Source: Saccoglossus kowalevskii
Lineage: Eukaryota > Hemichordata > Enteropneusta > Harrimaniidae
Length of the DNA stretch: 29,828 nucleotides
Assembly (NCBI RefSeq): GCF_000003605.2
Contig: NW_003137824.1
Location: 131,603-161,430, forward strand
Direction: 5' to 3'
Position numbers and translations under genes: made by a program. The notes below the pieces were generated by a model, which made no database searches, was not told the DNA's origin, and worked only from the letters and a program-made list of their open reading frames with translations. Numbering within the stretch: position 1 is the stretch's first letter; each line of letters opens with the position of its first letter. Positions 9,780 to 21,775 of this stretch are shown one piece after another.

Positions 9780-10247
9780 CAACGTAATTGTTTACACATT
9801 TTTTTTTCAAAAATTTTTTTTGTGATGTTAAATAAAGAAATTTGTAAAATCTATATGGATTTCTTAGTCGCTTGATGTATTCCAGTCACCTAATTTTTTT
9901 TAATTGCAGACTAAAAACAGTATGTGAAATTTGGCATATTGGTAATAATATCTTCTATTGCAATATTTCTAATGTGTTATGTTTTGTGTTTTCAAGGCAA
10001 CATGTCTCATATCCTGTTATCTGTAGCCAATAATAATTCCTATGTTAGTCTTTTAATTGGTTAATAAGCAAATGTATTATTGCTTTAACTCCAAGACAGA
10101 ATATAAACCAGCTTGTATCGATAGCCTGGTTATAATGACTGATGTGGAAATCCTATTTAAAAAAATAGCTGTGTTTTGAGAATTACAAATATGAATCAAT
10201 ATTAATACATTTCTACGTCTGTAATTCTCCTGGAATATATTGACTCT
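9780..10247. other. AT-rich non-coding stretch
   Basis: T- and A-rich runs only. A minus-strand ORF covering 10077-10334 begins with GTG and has no further support. Confidence 0.45.
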
Positions 10248-10452
10248 ACTGAGCATGCTCAGTGTGGGTGTATTTCTGAATGTTGCACTTACAAGCACTT
10301 TAGCTAGGGATGCTTTCAGTTTAACGCGGAACACCTAGCTGGCCCTTTCCCATTCGTGGATTCCTTTTCTCGCTGCCGTCATTCATGTCCACACCATCTT
10401 GCAAGGAGCACATGTGAGACTTGGTTAGGTGATTTGACACGAAGGATAAAGG
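10248..10452 (+). promoter_or_regulatory. Possible initiator/5' untranslated exon with palindromic site
   Basis: ACTGAGCATGCTCAGT (10248-10263) is a perfect 16-bp palindrome. Its GAGCATGCTC core fits the p53-family half-site pattern RRRCWWGYYY, and its right end (CTCAGTG) resembles an initiator. The next 190 bases are richer in G+C than the surroundings and contain only very short ATG frames. They end in a strong 5' splice site (AAAGG|GTGAGT, intron at 10453). This would suit a non-coding first exon of a plus-strand gene, but no coding exon can be linked to it. Confidence 0.25.
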
Positions 10453-12743
10453 GTGAGTGGTCTATCTGTTCATCTTTATCTTGAACATCTTCTGTGTTAT
10501 ATTATTATAATGTACTCTGTGAGTGAAAGCATTTGAGTGTGTGTACACTGGTTATCCATCCCTAATGTGTTTGATGGGAGGCTCCTATATGTAAGGGTTT
10601 TCACATGACTATACTACTGTGTCACAGTTCTGAACATCGCTATTCTAGTTTCTACAACCGCTCAAAATGCCATGGAGATAATATGTAGTACAATTTTGTT
10701 ATCACCTGGAAACCAGGTAATTAACCCCTAAATACAATTTAATTTCACTCTGAAAATGGATGTTGGATGTTAAATTTATTCTGAAACTAATAAATTTATT
10801 ACTTTAACTGTTTGCATTTATAATAATTATTAAATTCTGGCAAAGATGCTTAAAGATAGACTTAAGGTTAATTTGTAAATAATATCTGCATATATAAGCA
10901 GTCATGCTTTATTCCATCACTGCGATCTTTGCATTTTGAAGTGAATAAAAAAAATGATAGGAAACATATATTTTACATTGAGATTCATTCTTGTCGGTTT
11001 TCTGTAGTATTAGAGTGGTTGAGGCCTTTACTCACTTGAGGTATTTTCATTTACTTTATGTGTCATATTGCCAAGTATACGCATAATTGATTACTACTTA
11101 CATTATTGATGCTATTGATAGAAATTATATTTATGGCTCTCAGACCTCTTTAATCCTCCAACTTTAAAATATTGAGGATATGTATACTCCAGGTACTGTT
11201 ATAAAATATTAATTTCAATGAAATACTACTAATGAACCATGTTTGCTTAGTTTGAGTGCATTATTTCAATCGGCTGATCTTTAGCTGTCTGTGTAGCAGA
11301 ATGATCTTAAATCTCGGTGTAGCGGAGTGTCAATAGAATATCCAGTCCATGTGCGCAACTGACAGTTAATACATTGTATCCACATTAGATTAGTACAAGC
11401 ACACCGTAACTATTGCCATATCTTTATTTGCATATTGATGTCATGGTTCATTTAACAAAGATTTTATCTTGAAAATCTTCCAGCTATCTTCAGTATTTTA
11501 AATGCAAATGCCAGTCCATATGTACATCCAACAGTTTCACTTTCCATCTCTGTTGAGATTTATATATAATTTATTCACTTCATACAGCACTGTATTCACT
11601 TCTGCCTTTAACACTAACTAATTAAATTTTCTTGAAAACAGCTTCCCAGCTGAATTTTTGATAAGACATATTTGATTAAATTTGCACTCCAACTGATATT
11701 ATTGTGAAACCCTGGTTGTTGTGACTTGCACATCATAAAGTTCAGAATATATTTACATATTATATCTGCCTGTAATATGATATTTGTTTTTCCCATGAGT
11801 GATATTTCGAGATTTTACTCGAAGTAGATTATATCTAGTTTGGAGATTTAACTCTAGAATAATTCTGAAAAATTCATGTGATGCTGAGTTTTATTGCTTG
11901 GGAATGACAATTGAAAACTCGGAGTAAATTTTTATTTATTGATTTAATAGGAAATTTCAGTTATTACTTTAGTGACCACAAAATATTATATTTTAGGACA
12001 CATCTCTCATTTTTGCCATAGAAGTTGCACTTTTCTTATATGAAATTGTAAAAAAAAAAAAAAAAAAAGTTATATTATGTTGACAAAAATGATAACCAAT
12101 AGTAAGATTTTTTTTTCGTTTTTGATATTGAAATTGTAATGTGTCATCCTAGAAGACGATTGTTACTTGACATTGTATTCACTTAGTTACTTTTTCTCAA
12201 AGTTCATTTTTTTGATCCTGCTCGTTAATAACATTTCACTAGTCTGCTTGCGCTTGAGATGAAGTCTATGACTCAGTGATTACAGCTTACATTGCTGTAT
12301 TACTCTGGGAATTGAATCCATGTTTAAGGATTATCAGTATGTATCCAATTTGACTCAATCTATGAGAATTCCTCTTCTAACCCAGTACATTTGCTGTAAA
12401 GTTCAAAGGTCAATATGAAAAAACTGTTAGCATATAATCATACTAGGAAATTTGGTGTAGTCTCATCAAGATTTTTTTCAGTTTACCAGGATTACATTTC
12501 TGAAACCATAAAAATCATTTTTGAGCATTATATTTAATACCCGATATGTTTGACTATTTTCGCAAACTGATGAAATTTTTTGATCATTTTTCAATACACG
12601 TCTGTATTGCAGAATGTAATAATCCTCAAGTGTTATATCATTTTTTGTAAAAATCAACAGAATTATAAAATAATAGATTTAATTTTCTTAATCAGGTGAT
12701 TGTTATCATGCTCATGATCATCTTTTTATCTAAATAACCATAC
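10453..12743. other. AT-rich intergenic or intronic DNA
   Basis: No supported gene. An A19 homopolymer lies at 12050-12068 without a nearby upstream AATAAA. Remaining ORFs are short and A/T-driven. Confidence 0.5.
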
Positions 12744-13019
12744 CCAGTACTTTCTGTCAAAATTTTGCATCCTATCAAGTAATAAAAACAGTTTGCTCAA
12801 TTTCCGTCCACTGAATATAAACCAGGGAAAGTGTTCAAATGCAATGTCAATGTTAGTGTTGTAGTTTGACCAGATTTTCTCCCCCAGATTTGTTTGCACT
12901 TTTTTCTTATATTCTTCAATATTTCTGGAAATGAACTCCACTTTTGGAGCACACAGACAGAATTTGAGTAAATTTTCAATTTTGACTAAAAAAAAATTGG
13001 TCATTTTTGTCTCAATATT
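12744..13019 (-). CDS. Candidate internal exon on minus strand (unknown protein)
   Basis: On the minus strand a pyrimidine-rich acceptor (CACTTTCCTTCAG) precedes 13019. The frame then stays open for 92 codons to a GTATGG donor at 12743, with a stop at 12726 if unspliced. An in-frame ATG is at 13004. The product is protein-like, with charged and aromatic residues (for example EEYKKKVQTNLGEKIWSNYN, followed by a Phe/Trp-rich part). No family is recognised. Base composition predicts several frames of this length, so confidence is low. Confidence 0.22.
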
Positions 13020-14855
13020 CTGAAGGAAAGTGCCCTAAATTTTGTGAATTTGTAATGAAAATGGAAAACTGATGGTGACAAGGTTATCTCAAATAAGGGA
13101 AGGTTTTTCTTTGCCAGTAAAATTTGTAATATACACTGCAATAAGTGAGAAGAGACATTATGAAAGAACATATTTTGCATTTGCATTTGCATTTTTTGCA
13201 GATTAAAATTGAAATATGTTACTCGTAACATAGACTCTTTCTAGAGGTTTAACTTACTTTTCCTGAGGCTGATGACATGTTTTAAATTAAATAGTAATAA
13301 TTTTTTTTCAAAACAATCCTTTGCTTGTAATTTGTCTTTCGAGGTGAAAATGTCATAATTTGATACCATTACTACCGGTATATCCAGAAAACAGTCTGCA
13401 CTGACAGCAAGATTATATATTTTGTCTATGAACCCTGAAAAAAACCATATGCCTCTGACATGTATGCTTCTGATAGTGATTGTACACTACAAAATTAAAC
13501 TAACTTTGCTTGCAGTCATAATAACCTTTTCTAGATTTATCCATGGTTTAGTAGCGTCACAAAAGAAAATCCGATACAGCTTCAAGAAACAAAGTCTTAC
13601 AGCAAAGTCTTGCTTGGGTTGTTTTGTTAAAATGCTTCTTATCTGTGCATGCCATCTTGGGGGTATGTAATTCTATTCAGAAATGATAAAACTATATAAT
13701 ATCTTCACACTAAAGTTTGGAAAATACATAATAGTACAACTGAGGTACATAATTCAGTAACATAAAATTCTTGTGTCAAAATTGTGGTACAATGTCCATG
13801 TGTCCTCGTAATGCAATGCCTTCAACTCATCATAGTCTTTGAGATATAGAGATTCGTATACTGCATCCCACAGCCCACTCAATTGCAACCTGTGCAAATA
13901 GAAACTTCACTCTTGCAATTTTTAGCCATACATCAATTTTGATCTTCACAAACTAAAAGTATGCACAAAACATATGTCGTAACTGTATGTTTGTATACAC
14001 ATGAGCAGGAAATAAGTAAGCCTACAGCTCCCTGATACAACAGAGGGGATGTGGCTTCTATTAGAGCATCTACACAATTATTCAAAAAGAATAGGTGCGA
14101 CTTCTATTAGGGATGCGGCTTCTAATATAGATTTTACGGTACATTTTAAATGTACTGGGTATAATATAAATAGGAGATTATTGCATTAGTAAAACAAGCT
14201 GTAGCTTTGCACTGACAATTATCAGTATTCACCAGTACGCAATTTTGTGCTGTCTCAACATTTCTTTCTTTTATTTATTTTTAAATTCATTAATATATCA
14301 GGGTCTCAACATTGAAACAAAATTAATGTAATTTATTAAGTTATTATTGTGCTAAATTATTATCAGTTTTGTCATATATCTTAACTTTAGACATTATTTT
14401 ACACATTGTAGCTGTATTGGGAAAAATAATTTTTCTATCAACAATTATGCTGTATTTTAGGACAAAAATATATTTTGATATGTCATTTCTGAATCTACTT
14501 GTGTTCATATATGCTGGAATATTCTTTTAATTAAATCGACAGAATAAATACTACATCCTAGTACTTGAGGAGTTGATGGAACTAAGAACATCTAGTACCA
14601 TCTTTCATTACAAATAATTTCATTTCCATTTCCTCCTCTCATATGAATAGATAGGGGTCTATGTGACATCTCCATCAATATTGTTTGATCAAAAATGTGT
14701 GTATATGCTCTAACTCACTTTTTTTTTTCAATTTGTTGTAAATATATATATTTTACCTAAAAACAGACAATGAAGTCTTCAAGACATTTAATCACAATTT
14801 TTGAGTATGTTTATCTGGTCTTTCTAGTACTATAATGTAACATTTTGACACTATG
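13020..14855. other. AT-rich intergenic or intronic DNA
   Basis: The 82-codon ORF at 13422-13670 (hydrophobic, Lys-rich) lacks splice or composition support. The phrase 'GATGTGGCTTCTATTAG' near 14049-14065 recurs in altered form at 14107-14120 (GATGCGGCTTCTAAT). Confidence 0.45.
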
Positions 14856-15345
14856 AGGTTACCACAAGAATTCTGCAAAGTATGCACAAAAGCAGAATGA
14901 TGACCTTATCGACCAACTTATAGTGATGTCACATACTGCCAGAGTACATACTCTGCATTATTCTTGTGATAGTCTTATTAATATACATTCTCTGCTTGTA
15001 GTGATAATTTAATAAGAAATAACACCAATTAATTTCTTACAAAAAATGTTATGTGCTGTGCTTACATATGCATTCAATGACAGCAGGATTCTATATTCCA
15101 CCAAGCTATTTAGTGCTTTGGCATCCAATGTAAACAAAGGTAAGTGTTCAAAAATGATGTTAACAATCTTGAATGCCTACAATGTTGGTATTAACCATAC
15201 CTAATATAAGGAAAATTTCAACATTGGACAGGATACATAATATGCTTTGGAAGAAATGCTGATTCAGCTTGTTACAAAAATGGTTTTTGGCACTAGATGT
15301 GTGATGTAATGTTTATGTGATATTGTAGTTTAAAATTTGTAATGC
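14856..15345 (+). repeat. Stem-loop family C, copy 2
   Basis: The left arm at 14856-14887 (AGGTTACCACAAGAATTCTG...) is an imperfect inverted repeat of 14944-14977. It is also a direct match to the left arm of copy 1 at 8775. The shared 'CTCTGCTTGTAGTGATAA' follows near 14991-15008. Further shared words near 15258 (GCTGATTCAGCTT) and 15293 (CTAGATGTGTGATG) extend the family. About 200 bases between them are unique to this copy. Confidence 0.6.
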
Positions 15346-16535
15346 TGTATAAAGTAGTATTGCATATCAGACACTAAAAAACAAAAGAATTCGATGTTCC
15401 ACAACGCTCGTTCTAAAATGTGTCGGCACTCTTTTGAATTTTTCCTTGGGGTAAACTACCACACCCACAGTTACATGTTCCACGGTTATTGACGTGACAT
15501 TCGAACACTTTACACTGTTTATATTGGACACAGAAGTGCTATAGCGTCACTGAATGCAACGTTCACGCAACGCAAAATGTTTTTGATTGCCATTTTGGGC
15601 TATTATCTCTCAGTAAATGATTACTACAAGCAGAAATAAAATGTATAATAATAAGATTACCATGTTTTTATGGCATAGGAATCAGTGAATGTGAGAGCAC
15701 TTTTCCCGGTGCAATCAATGGACCTGTTCATTTTGCAAGAAGTGTATTTTGATAGCAGAGAAAAACTTTTCTATGTTTTGATGGCAGGGTATATTGTGTG
15801 CAATTTTTTGGGACAATTTTGAGATTTGTTCAACAGGAGAAGCATTTAATTAGATTATCTTTAGGACACGGAAATATAATATTTGCACATTGCTTCAAAC
15901 TATCCCTGTCTTGGCGCCTGCAACTCTATTGTTTTTTTTTATTTGGCTTGTATGCACAATACAAGATATTCCTATTTGGATTTTTAATAGTCCAACATTT
16001 AAAGAGAACCCTTTCTGCCAAAATGAAAATAAGATAATGATCGATTTTTCAATCCAATTTTTTATACATGTACCGGTAAAAGTAAATTACACTCTTTATT
16101 CAGCGTCCCTGTGCTTTAATGTCATAAAAAAAGTAATATCAATAATGTATTTTTTTTATTGCTGCATTATGTAATCTTTTTACATTTTGCTTTGTAAGAT
16201 TATAAGCATTAACTTTTCACAAAATATTTAATTCATCATAATGTTTTTTTGTATTTAGCCCAAGTATTGATCAAAATTGATTTGATTAACCACTAATTAT
16301 TTTTTTTCAAATTATACTATTAACTAAAATTAAATTATGCCAAATTTCACAATGGAGTCAGCTGATAAGTACATGTAATACATACAAAAAACAGTGTCAG
16401 TTGGCAATGTATTGAAAAGCCAATATGGCGTACTGACGGTGCAGCTTTAATTATTCGCTGTGAAGCAGGGCATTTGTATTCTCTGCTCCTATCAGCTTTG
16501 AGAAAATGTAGGGGGAAGCAATATACGAGTATAAA
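15346..16535. other. Short CpG-containing patch, then AT-rich DNA
   Basis: 15390-15590 has more CpG and G+C than its surroundings, with a CRE-like TTGACGTGA near 15489 and GCGTCACTG near 15544. It could be regulatory. The rest is A/T-rich; overlapping ORFs at 15798-16174 are poly-pyrimidine-driven and not supported. Confidence 0.35.
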
Positions 16536-16890
16536 TTAATGTGGGACCCACACATCAAATTGAGTGGATATTAATATAAATTTGTGTATTGGGTAAAATG
16601 CCATTTTATACCATTCATAATGGCCATCTGTGGNNNNNNNNNNNNNNNNNNNNNNNNNNNNNNNNNNNNNNNNNNNNNNNNNNNNNNNNNNNNNNNNNNN
16701 NNNNNNNNNNNNNNNNNNNNNNNNNNNNNNNNNNNNNNNNNNNNNNNNNNNNNNNNNNNNNNNNNNNNNNNNNNNNNNNNNNNNNNNNNNNNNNNNNNNN
16801 NNNNNNNNNNNNNNNNNNNNNNNNNNNNNNNNNNNNNNNNNNNNNNNNNNNNNNNNATTGAAGGTTGAAGTGTGTTAAACTGAAATAACA
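16536..16890 (+). repeat. Repeat R, copy 1 (contains the assembly gap)
   Basis: TTAATGTGGGACCCACACATC (from 16536) through 'TTCATAATGGCCATCTGTGG' matches 17884-18003. After the gap, 'ATTGAAGG...GTGTGTTAAACTGA' (16857-16883) matches 18148-18174. Copy 2 has about 144 bases where this copy has 223 N. Confidence 0.75.
16634..16856. other. Assembly gap (223 N)
   Basis: Unknown bases. ORFs spanning it are artefacts. The flanks are a repeated sequence, which probably explains the gap. Confidence 0.99.
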
Positions 16891-16899
16891 CTTCAATGA

Positions 16900-17798
16900 C
16901 TTTGCAATTGTCATATTGCGAGATTTTTTCCTAATCGTATTTTTTAAGCAGATAATAAGGATGAAAGCTTCTGGTTAATGAACCCTTTGTTAAAGCTCTA
17001 TAGAAATAAATAAGGATCTATTGAAGTTGGTTGTGCTTTAGGGTAACACATCATTAGGTTAATCATGATATATTTTGGAACTTCCAGTACATGACTGAGA
17101 TGGAATTTTTTGGTCAATCTGTTATTTACTGGCCATCAATAATCTTTGAGAGAGAGTACCTCATTAGCATAGTACTAACGGTTTTTCAACCATCATTTTG
17201 CTAAGGTATTGTACCACATGCATGAACTGGAGAGTCAACATAGATATTATAGTTGAATAAGTTCCCCTTTTATAGCGACAACCACCTGTTAACTTGGTGT
17301 GGGGTTCCTTCCTACAAAAATATGACAAGCATATCACACATAATTAGGGTTAACGCAATAAAATTTTAATATTTTATTGTCTCAACTCATCCCTAATGTG
17401 ATTCATTTAGTTTTTTACATAGTAACCAAAAACACAATACATAAATACATAAACCAAAATTTGTATTCAGTGTGCAAGACTCATTATTATTATTATTTCA
17501 GTAATGTAAAAGTTTAACAAAGTCTTTCCCTACAGATTTTCTATTTTCTGAAAAGTGTACACACATGTACATATGACTTCAGTTGACCATAGACATACCT
17601 CTGTCATTTTCAAACGTGTCTGCATTTAATACTGAATGATCAAATGTATGTAAGTTTCGTATATGCAATCTATGTACCCTAGAATATAATACTAGTGCAT
17701 GTTTTATTTTTTGGAGGATTGAATTTAAGTATTATTCAATTACCTCCCATCCAAAAGTCCTGTATTACTGTGTCTTTTTCTGGTTATCATCCACACAA
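16900..17798. other. AT-rich non-coding stretch
   Basis: A short (ATT)5 run lies near 17484-17498. No gene recognised. Confidence 0.45.
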
Positions 17799-18340
17799 TT
17801 AAAAATGTGCACATCACAGCTTTTTGTCAAAATTTCAGAGAATAAAAAAAAAATAAGAAAAATTTAAATTAAATAAGTATGATTTAATGTGGGACCCATA
17901 CATCAATTTATTTATCATTATTATAACATTGACGTGATTATAAATTTGTGTTTGAGGTAACTATTTTATACTATTCATAGTGGCTATCTTTTGTCATTTG
18001 TGGAACTATTCAGCAGGGGGTGTGTTTATTGTTTCTTTGATAATCGAAATCAGTCAGTTTGATAATTGTGTGGAATGTCCTTGAAAATTTCATATGATGT
18101 ATGTTTTGTTATGACTTCAAAAAAACAACAACACTTCTCCCAATCATATTGAAGGCTACAGTGTGTTAAACTGATAAAATATTTCCACTTTTTATGTACG
18201 TTTTTCGGGGTTCTCGTTGTCACTCATGGAGTTAAAAATGTGCATGTCACAACTTTTTATCAAAAGTCAATTTCATAAAAATAACAAAAGCAAAATTCAT
18301 AAGAAAATTTTATATAAAAGCAGATTTTATGACAATTTAA
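17799..18340 (+). repeat. Repeat R, copy 2 with partial third unit
   Basis: The block 'TTAAAAATGTGCACATCACA' near 17799 recurs near 18229 as 'TTAAAAATGTGCATGTCACA', each followed by CTTTTTRTCAAAA. This gives a unit of about 430 bp. Between them lies the segment homologous to 16536-16890. Confidence 0.65.
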
Positions 18341-20182
18341 AAAAAAAAGCCTGCATGGATTTTAGGACAAACGCAAATTGACCCAATTTTTTGAAGTTTT
18401 AATCTGGGGTTGCACTTGCTTGCCAACACAGCAAATGACATATGCACACAAATATTGCTTTTTCTGAGCCTTGTAATACCCAGTCAACATAGAAAGGAAA
18501 TAGAATGGCGTACTCCAGTGACAATGTACACACTCACATTTTTCCAGGCATAAAACTGCATGAATACAAATGGTTTTTCCTCTGTTATGTTTTCACAATA
18601 CACATCCCCTATTTTTTATAAATGAGTTCTATTAACTATGATTTGCTGTAATCACGTTGCTTGTATGTGTGCCTATAATTATGTTGGCGTCAAATGCACA
18701 ATTGTTTGTCAAATTTTACATAGTATACATGTATATCTTTGTCACATTTGTGGATAATACACTACCATTCCATCAAAGTTTGACATGCCTTCGTTTAAAT
18801 TAGGTGGAAAATAATGTTATTTGCATTCTTATGTACTGTTAGTTAAATCTCTTAAAAAGTTTCTTGGATAATTCCAATTATTCTAATCATTTGTTCATTT
18901 CATTTCTACATTGAAATAGTCAGTATTCAGAAATCTTATATGTAATACTTCTCATTCTGTTAAAGTATGTGTGTTTCTAAATTACTGCCATGTACAGCAG
19001 CATGGATGGACTCTTGTTTTTTGTATTCAGTTCACTGTGCATGTATTTTATTCTGCTTGCTATACTTGATTTACCTAAATCAATGATGTATATGTAGCAG
19101 ACACAGTCACAATCCAAGTAATAGGAAATTTATTGTTACAATCAACTTTTATTCGCTACATTGAATATACATGTACCATTCAGAGTTAGATAAGTGTGCT
19201 CCTAAAAATAAATTGAACACCCTACATGACCCACCAATATGTTGAGACCATTTAGATTGTTGGATTTCTTCCGTTACAGTGTGCGCATGACTGAGCTAAA
19301 GTTGGATTAGCTACTGCTACATGTAGATTAATACAGTGTACATGGTGTGAATACGTAATATGGGATTGTTCGTGAAATCTTAATCAGTATGCAGCAAAGC
19401 AGAATAATGTTGTCTTCATTTGTATGCACTGTCAATCTAGGATGACAAATTGGATACTGTCTGAGTTTGACAATGTAGAGCTGTAAAAGTGTGATGTAGA
19501 ATTAATTTAAAAAACAACTCTATTTGAAAAATATCAGGCAAATTTTCTTAAAGTATGCTACTGTAACAGAAAAAATAACGCTGTTTCATGTTACCATGAA
19601 TATGGAGCTTTTAATTATTGTACGCGATAAACTAATGAGCACTAATTTGTCAAGCGTTTTATGATGAACTAGCTTAGGTTCATTAATTCAGCAGTCACCT
19701 CACCCTTATACCTTGGCGGAATTTTCACTAATAAACCTGTATTCACACTGTCATCTGAATTATACACAAAGGTCCAAGGTCTAAAGCTTTTCCATGGTAA
19801 ATGGAAATCAAAGTCACATCTTGTGATGTGTTTCCATGGAAAATTGAATTCAAAGTCAAAGTTGTTTGATTTTCGGTTAAGTTAGTAACATGATGCAAAA
19901 TGACAGTCATATCATTCAATTTAACGGAGAAAAAGTACAGCTTTTGAACCTTCCTCCATGGATGGTCGGCTTCAGGGACCATTTTATTTTTCCTAGTCAT
20001 TAACAATGCAGCAAACTGCAAGCCTGTGCTGATCAGTGAGCGATATTTGTTTTCAAACTTTCACATACGGTTTGGCAAAAATGTACCCATATAAATATGG
20101 CCTATATAAAAGTCAAGAATAAATTTTAGTATACAGTACTTGGAAAACCTCACACAGACAATATATTCAATTTTTTAGTTTT
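18341..20182. other. AT-rich intergenic or intronic DNA
   Basis: No supported gene. A composite hairpin is present at 19788-19843. The 92-codon minus-strand ORF at 19743-20021 spans that hairpin and has no other support. Confidence 0.45.
19788..19843. repeat. Composite inverted repeat
   Basis: TTTTCCATGG (19788-19797) pairs with CCATGGAAAA (19834-19843), and an inner CACATC-TTGT-GATGTG hairpin lies at 19815-19830. The phrase 'TTCCATGG...AAATCAAAGTCA' also repeats directly as 'TTCCATGG...AATTCAAAGTCA'. Confidence 0.65.
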
Positions 20183-20537
20183 AGGAATCTATTCATTCTT
20201 TGTTTGTTCGGATACATGTCTATGGCGATTTGTTTCACGATCGAATCAAAGACTGGCAGTGATTTTGTTTTTTGTAAATGTGGTATCTTGTGCATGGTTT
20301 ATCATTTTCATTCACATTTGTTATATACATTGTACATTTCAGATTACATGTCCATGACAATTTGTTTTACAATCAGATCAAAGATGGCTGATGGTGGCCA
20401 TCTTGCTTTTTGACCATACTACTATTATAACTCCAAGGCTTAGGCACAGTTTTCATTCATACATGTATTTGGCACATGCATCATACATAGTTTGTTTTAT
20501 AATCAGGTCTAAAATGGGCCACTGGCTGTTCATATTA

Positions 20538-21310
20538 CTGATTGTCCGTTGTCGTCCGCCGTCGGCATCAACTTTACAATTTCACCTTCTTCTTTGAAAC
20601 CGCAAGTCTGATATGCAAGTACCTTGGATGGTTGTCTCTCAGATTTGTTCATTTCATGTCAAAATCTCAAATTTTGTATTTTTGCTGAATATTTTTGTGA
20701 TTTTTGGTTAAAATTGATATTTTTGACTTTTTTTTTTAAACCGCAACTCTGAATGCTTGCTAATTTGGTATATAGGCACCTAGGGTGGATCGCTCACAGA
20801 TTTGTTCATCTCGTGATTATATCTTCAATTATTTAATTTTAATGAATTCTTTTTGTCATTTTGGTAAAAAGTGATATTTTCGACTTCTTGTTGAAAACTG
20901 CAAGTCCAATTGCTTTGATATTATTATACATATAGGTACCAGTACTACATGTGACCTCTCTCAGATTTGTTCATTTCATGATATCTTCAATTAATAGTAT
21001 GATTATGCATCAGCATAGTCTGTGTTAATGCTGGGCAACGATGCTCCAGTCTTAATCTTAACACATGACTTGCACAACACACGCCAGTCGCATTGCCCCG
21101 CACAATGACATCAACTTGTCCTCCCATTCATCTTCAATTATCTAATTTTAATGAATTCTTTTTGTCATTTTTGGTGAAAAGTGATATTTTTGAATTTTTT
21201 GTTGAAAACAACAAGACTGATTGCTTTGATACTATACATATTGTTTATTTTCTAATGATATCTTTAGTTCTTTAATTGAAATGTGCTATCTCAGCCGACA
21301 TGCTGCTTGT
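20538..21310 (+). repeat. Family A repeat, copy A3 (head missing, tail present)
   Basis: Starts at GATTGTCCGTTGTCGTCCG without the AGCTCCGCT hairpin, then follows the family A tandem units. It ends ATCTCAGCCGACATGCTGCTTGT at 21310. The tail lacks the 'ATTGCTAACAGCGGA' segment, a deletion between two GCT words. It is embedded in family B units and carries an insertion. Confidence 0.78.
20994..21129. mobile_element. 136-bp insertion with 11-bp target-site duplication
   Basis: Family A sequence is interrupted after ATCTTCAATTA (20983-20993) and resumes with the same ATCTTCAATTA (21130-21140). The 136 bases between have no match in other A units and are more G+C-rich. Exact direct duplication at an insertion suggests a retroposed or transposed fragment. 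No tRNA-like boxes or poly(A) tail were recognised, so its class is unknown. Confidence 0.55.
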
Positions 21311-21650
21311 TTTTGATTTCTTCGACAGGATTTGTTTTCATTCATATTTGATTAACATTATACATGTTGAGATACATGTCCATGAAGATTTGTTTTGTGT
21401 TCAATTTCAAAATAACAAACTGTTAGCCATCTTGTTTTTTTCAAAATATATAGTTGACATGTTGTTTTCTCTTCAAATTATACATGTTAGAATTCATGTC
21501 CATGACAATTAGTTTCACAATCGAATCAAAGACGGTTGACTGCCTACAATCTTGCTTTTTGACATGAGTCTTGTTTAATTTCTGATCGTATATTAAGATT
21601 TTGGAAGAGTCATTTAATACATCTAATTTCTGTTGATACTAGACCAGCCA

Positions 21651-21775
21651 ATTATTAGTCCCCGTTCGGACGAAGTCCGAAAACGCAGACTTATAATTCG
21701 GTCTCCATCTGTCCGTGCGTCCATCCAGAGTCATATTTCAGAATCCTTTGAACCGATTCCATTCATTCTTTACAT
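21651..21775 (+). repeat. Family B head hairpin
   Basis: TTCGGAC (21665-21671), loop GAA and GTCCGAA (21675-21681) form a perfect stem. It is followed by GACTTATAATTCGGTCTCC and a GTCCGTGCGTCCATCC run, then by family B units. The order of hairpin, TTAT and CCGTC-rich run matches family A heads. Confidence 0.8.

Noticed and set aside
12050-12068. A19 run as a retroposon or mRNA tail
   Set aside because: No upstream AATAAA, no recognisable body and no flanking duplication seen; probably a simple homopolymer.
13422-13670. 82-codon ORF with hydrophobic segment
   Set aside because: A/T-driven composition, no splice or promoter context, expected by chance at this length.
15084-15139. Possible 56-base exon between AATGACAG and AAAG|GTAAGT, open in one frame (ILYSTKLFSALASNVNK)
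   Set aside because: The donor is strong, but the segment lies inside repeat family C copy 2 and the frame is very short; chance is likely.
16571-16914. ORFs of 82-106 codons around 16.6-16.9 kb
   Set aside because: They consist mostly of N from the assembly gap.
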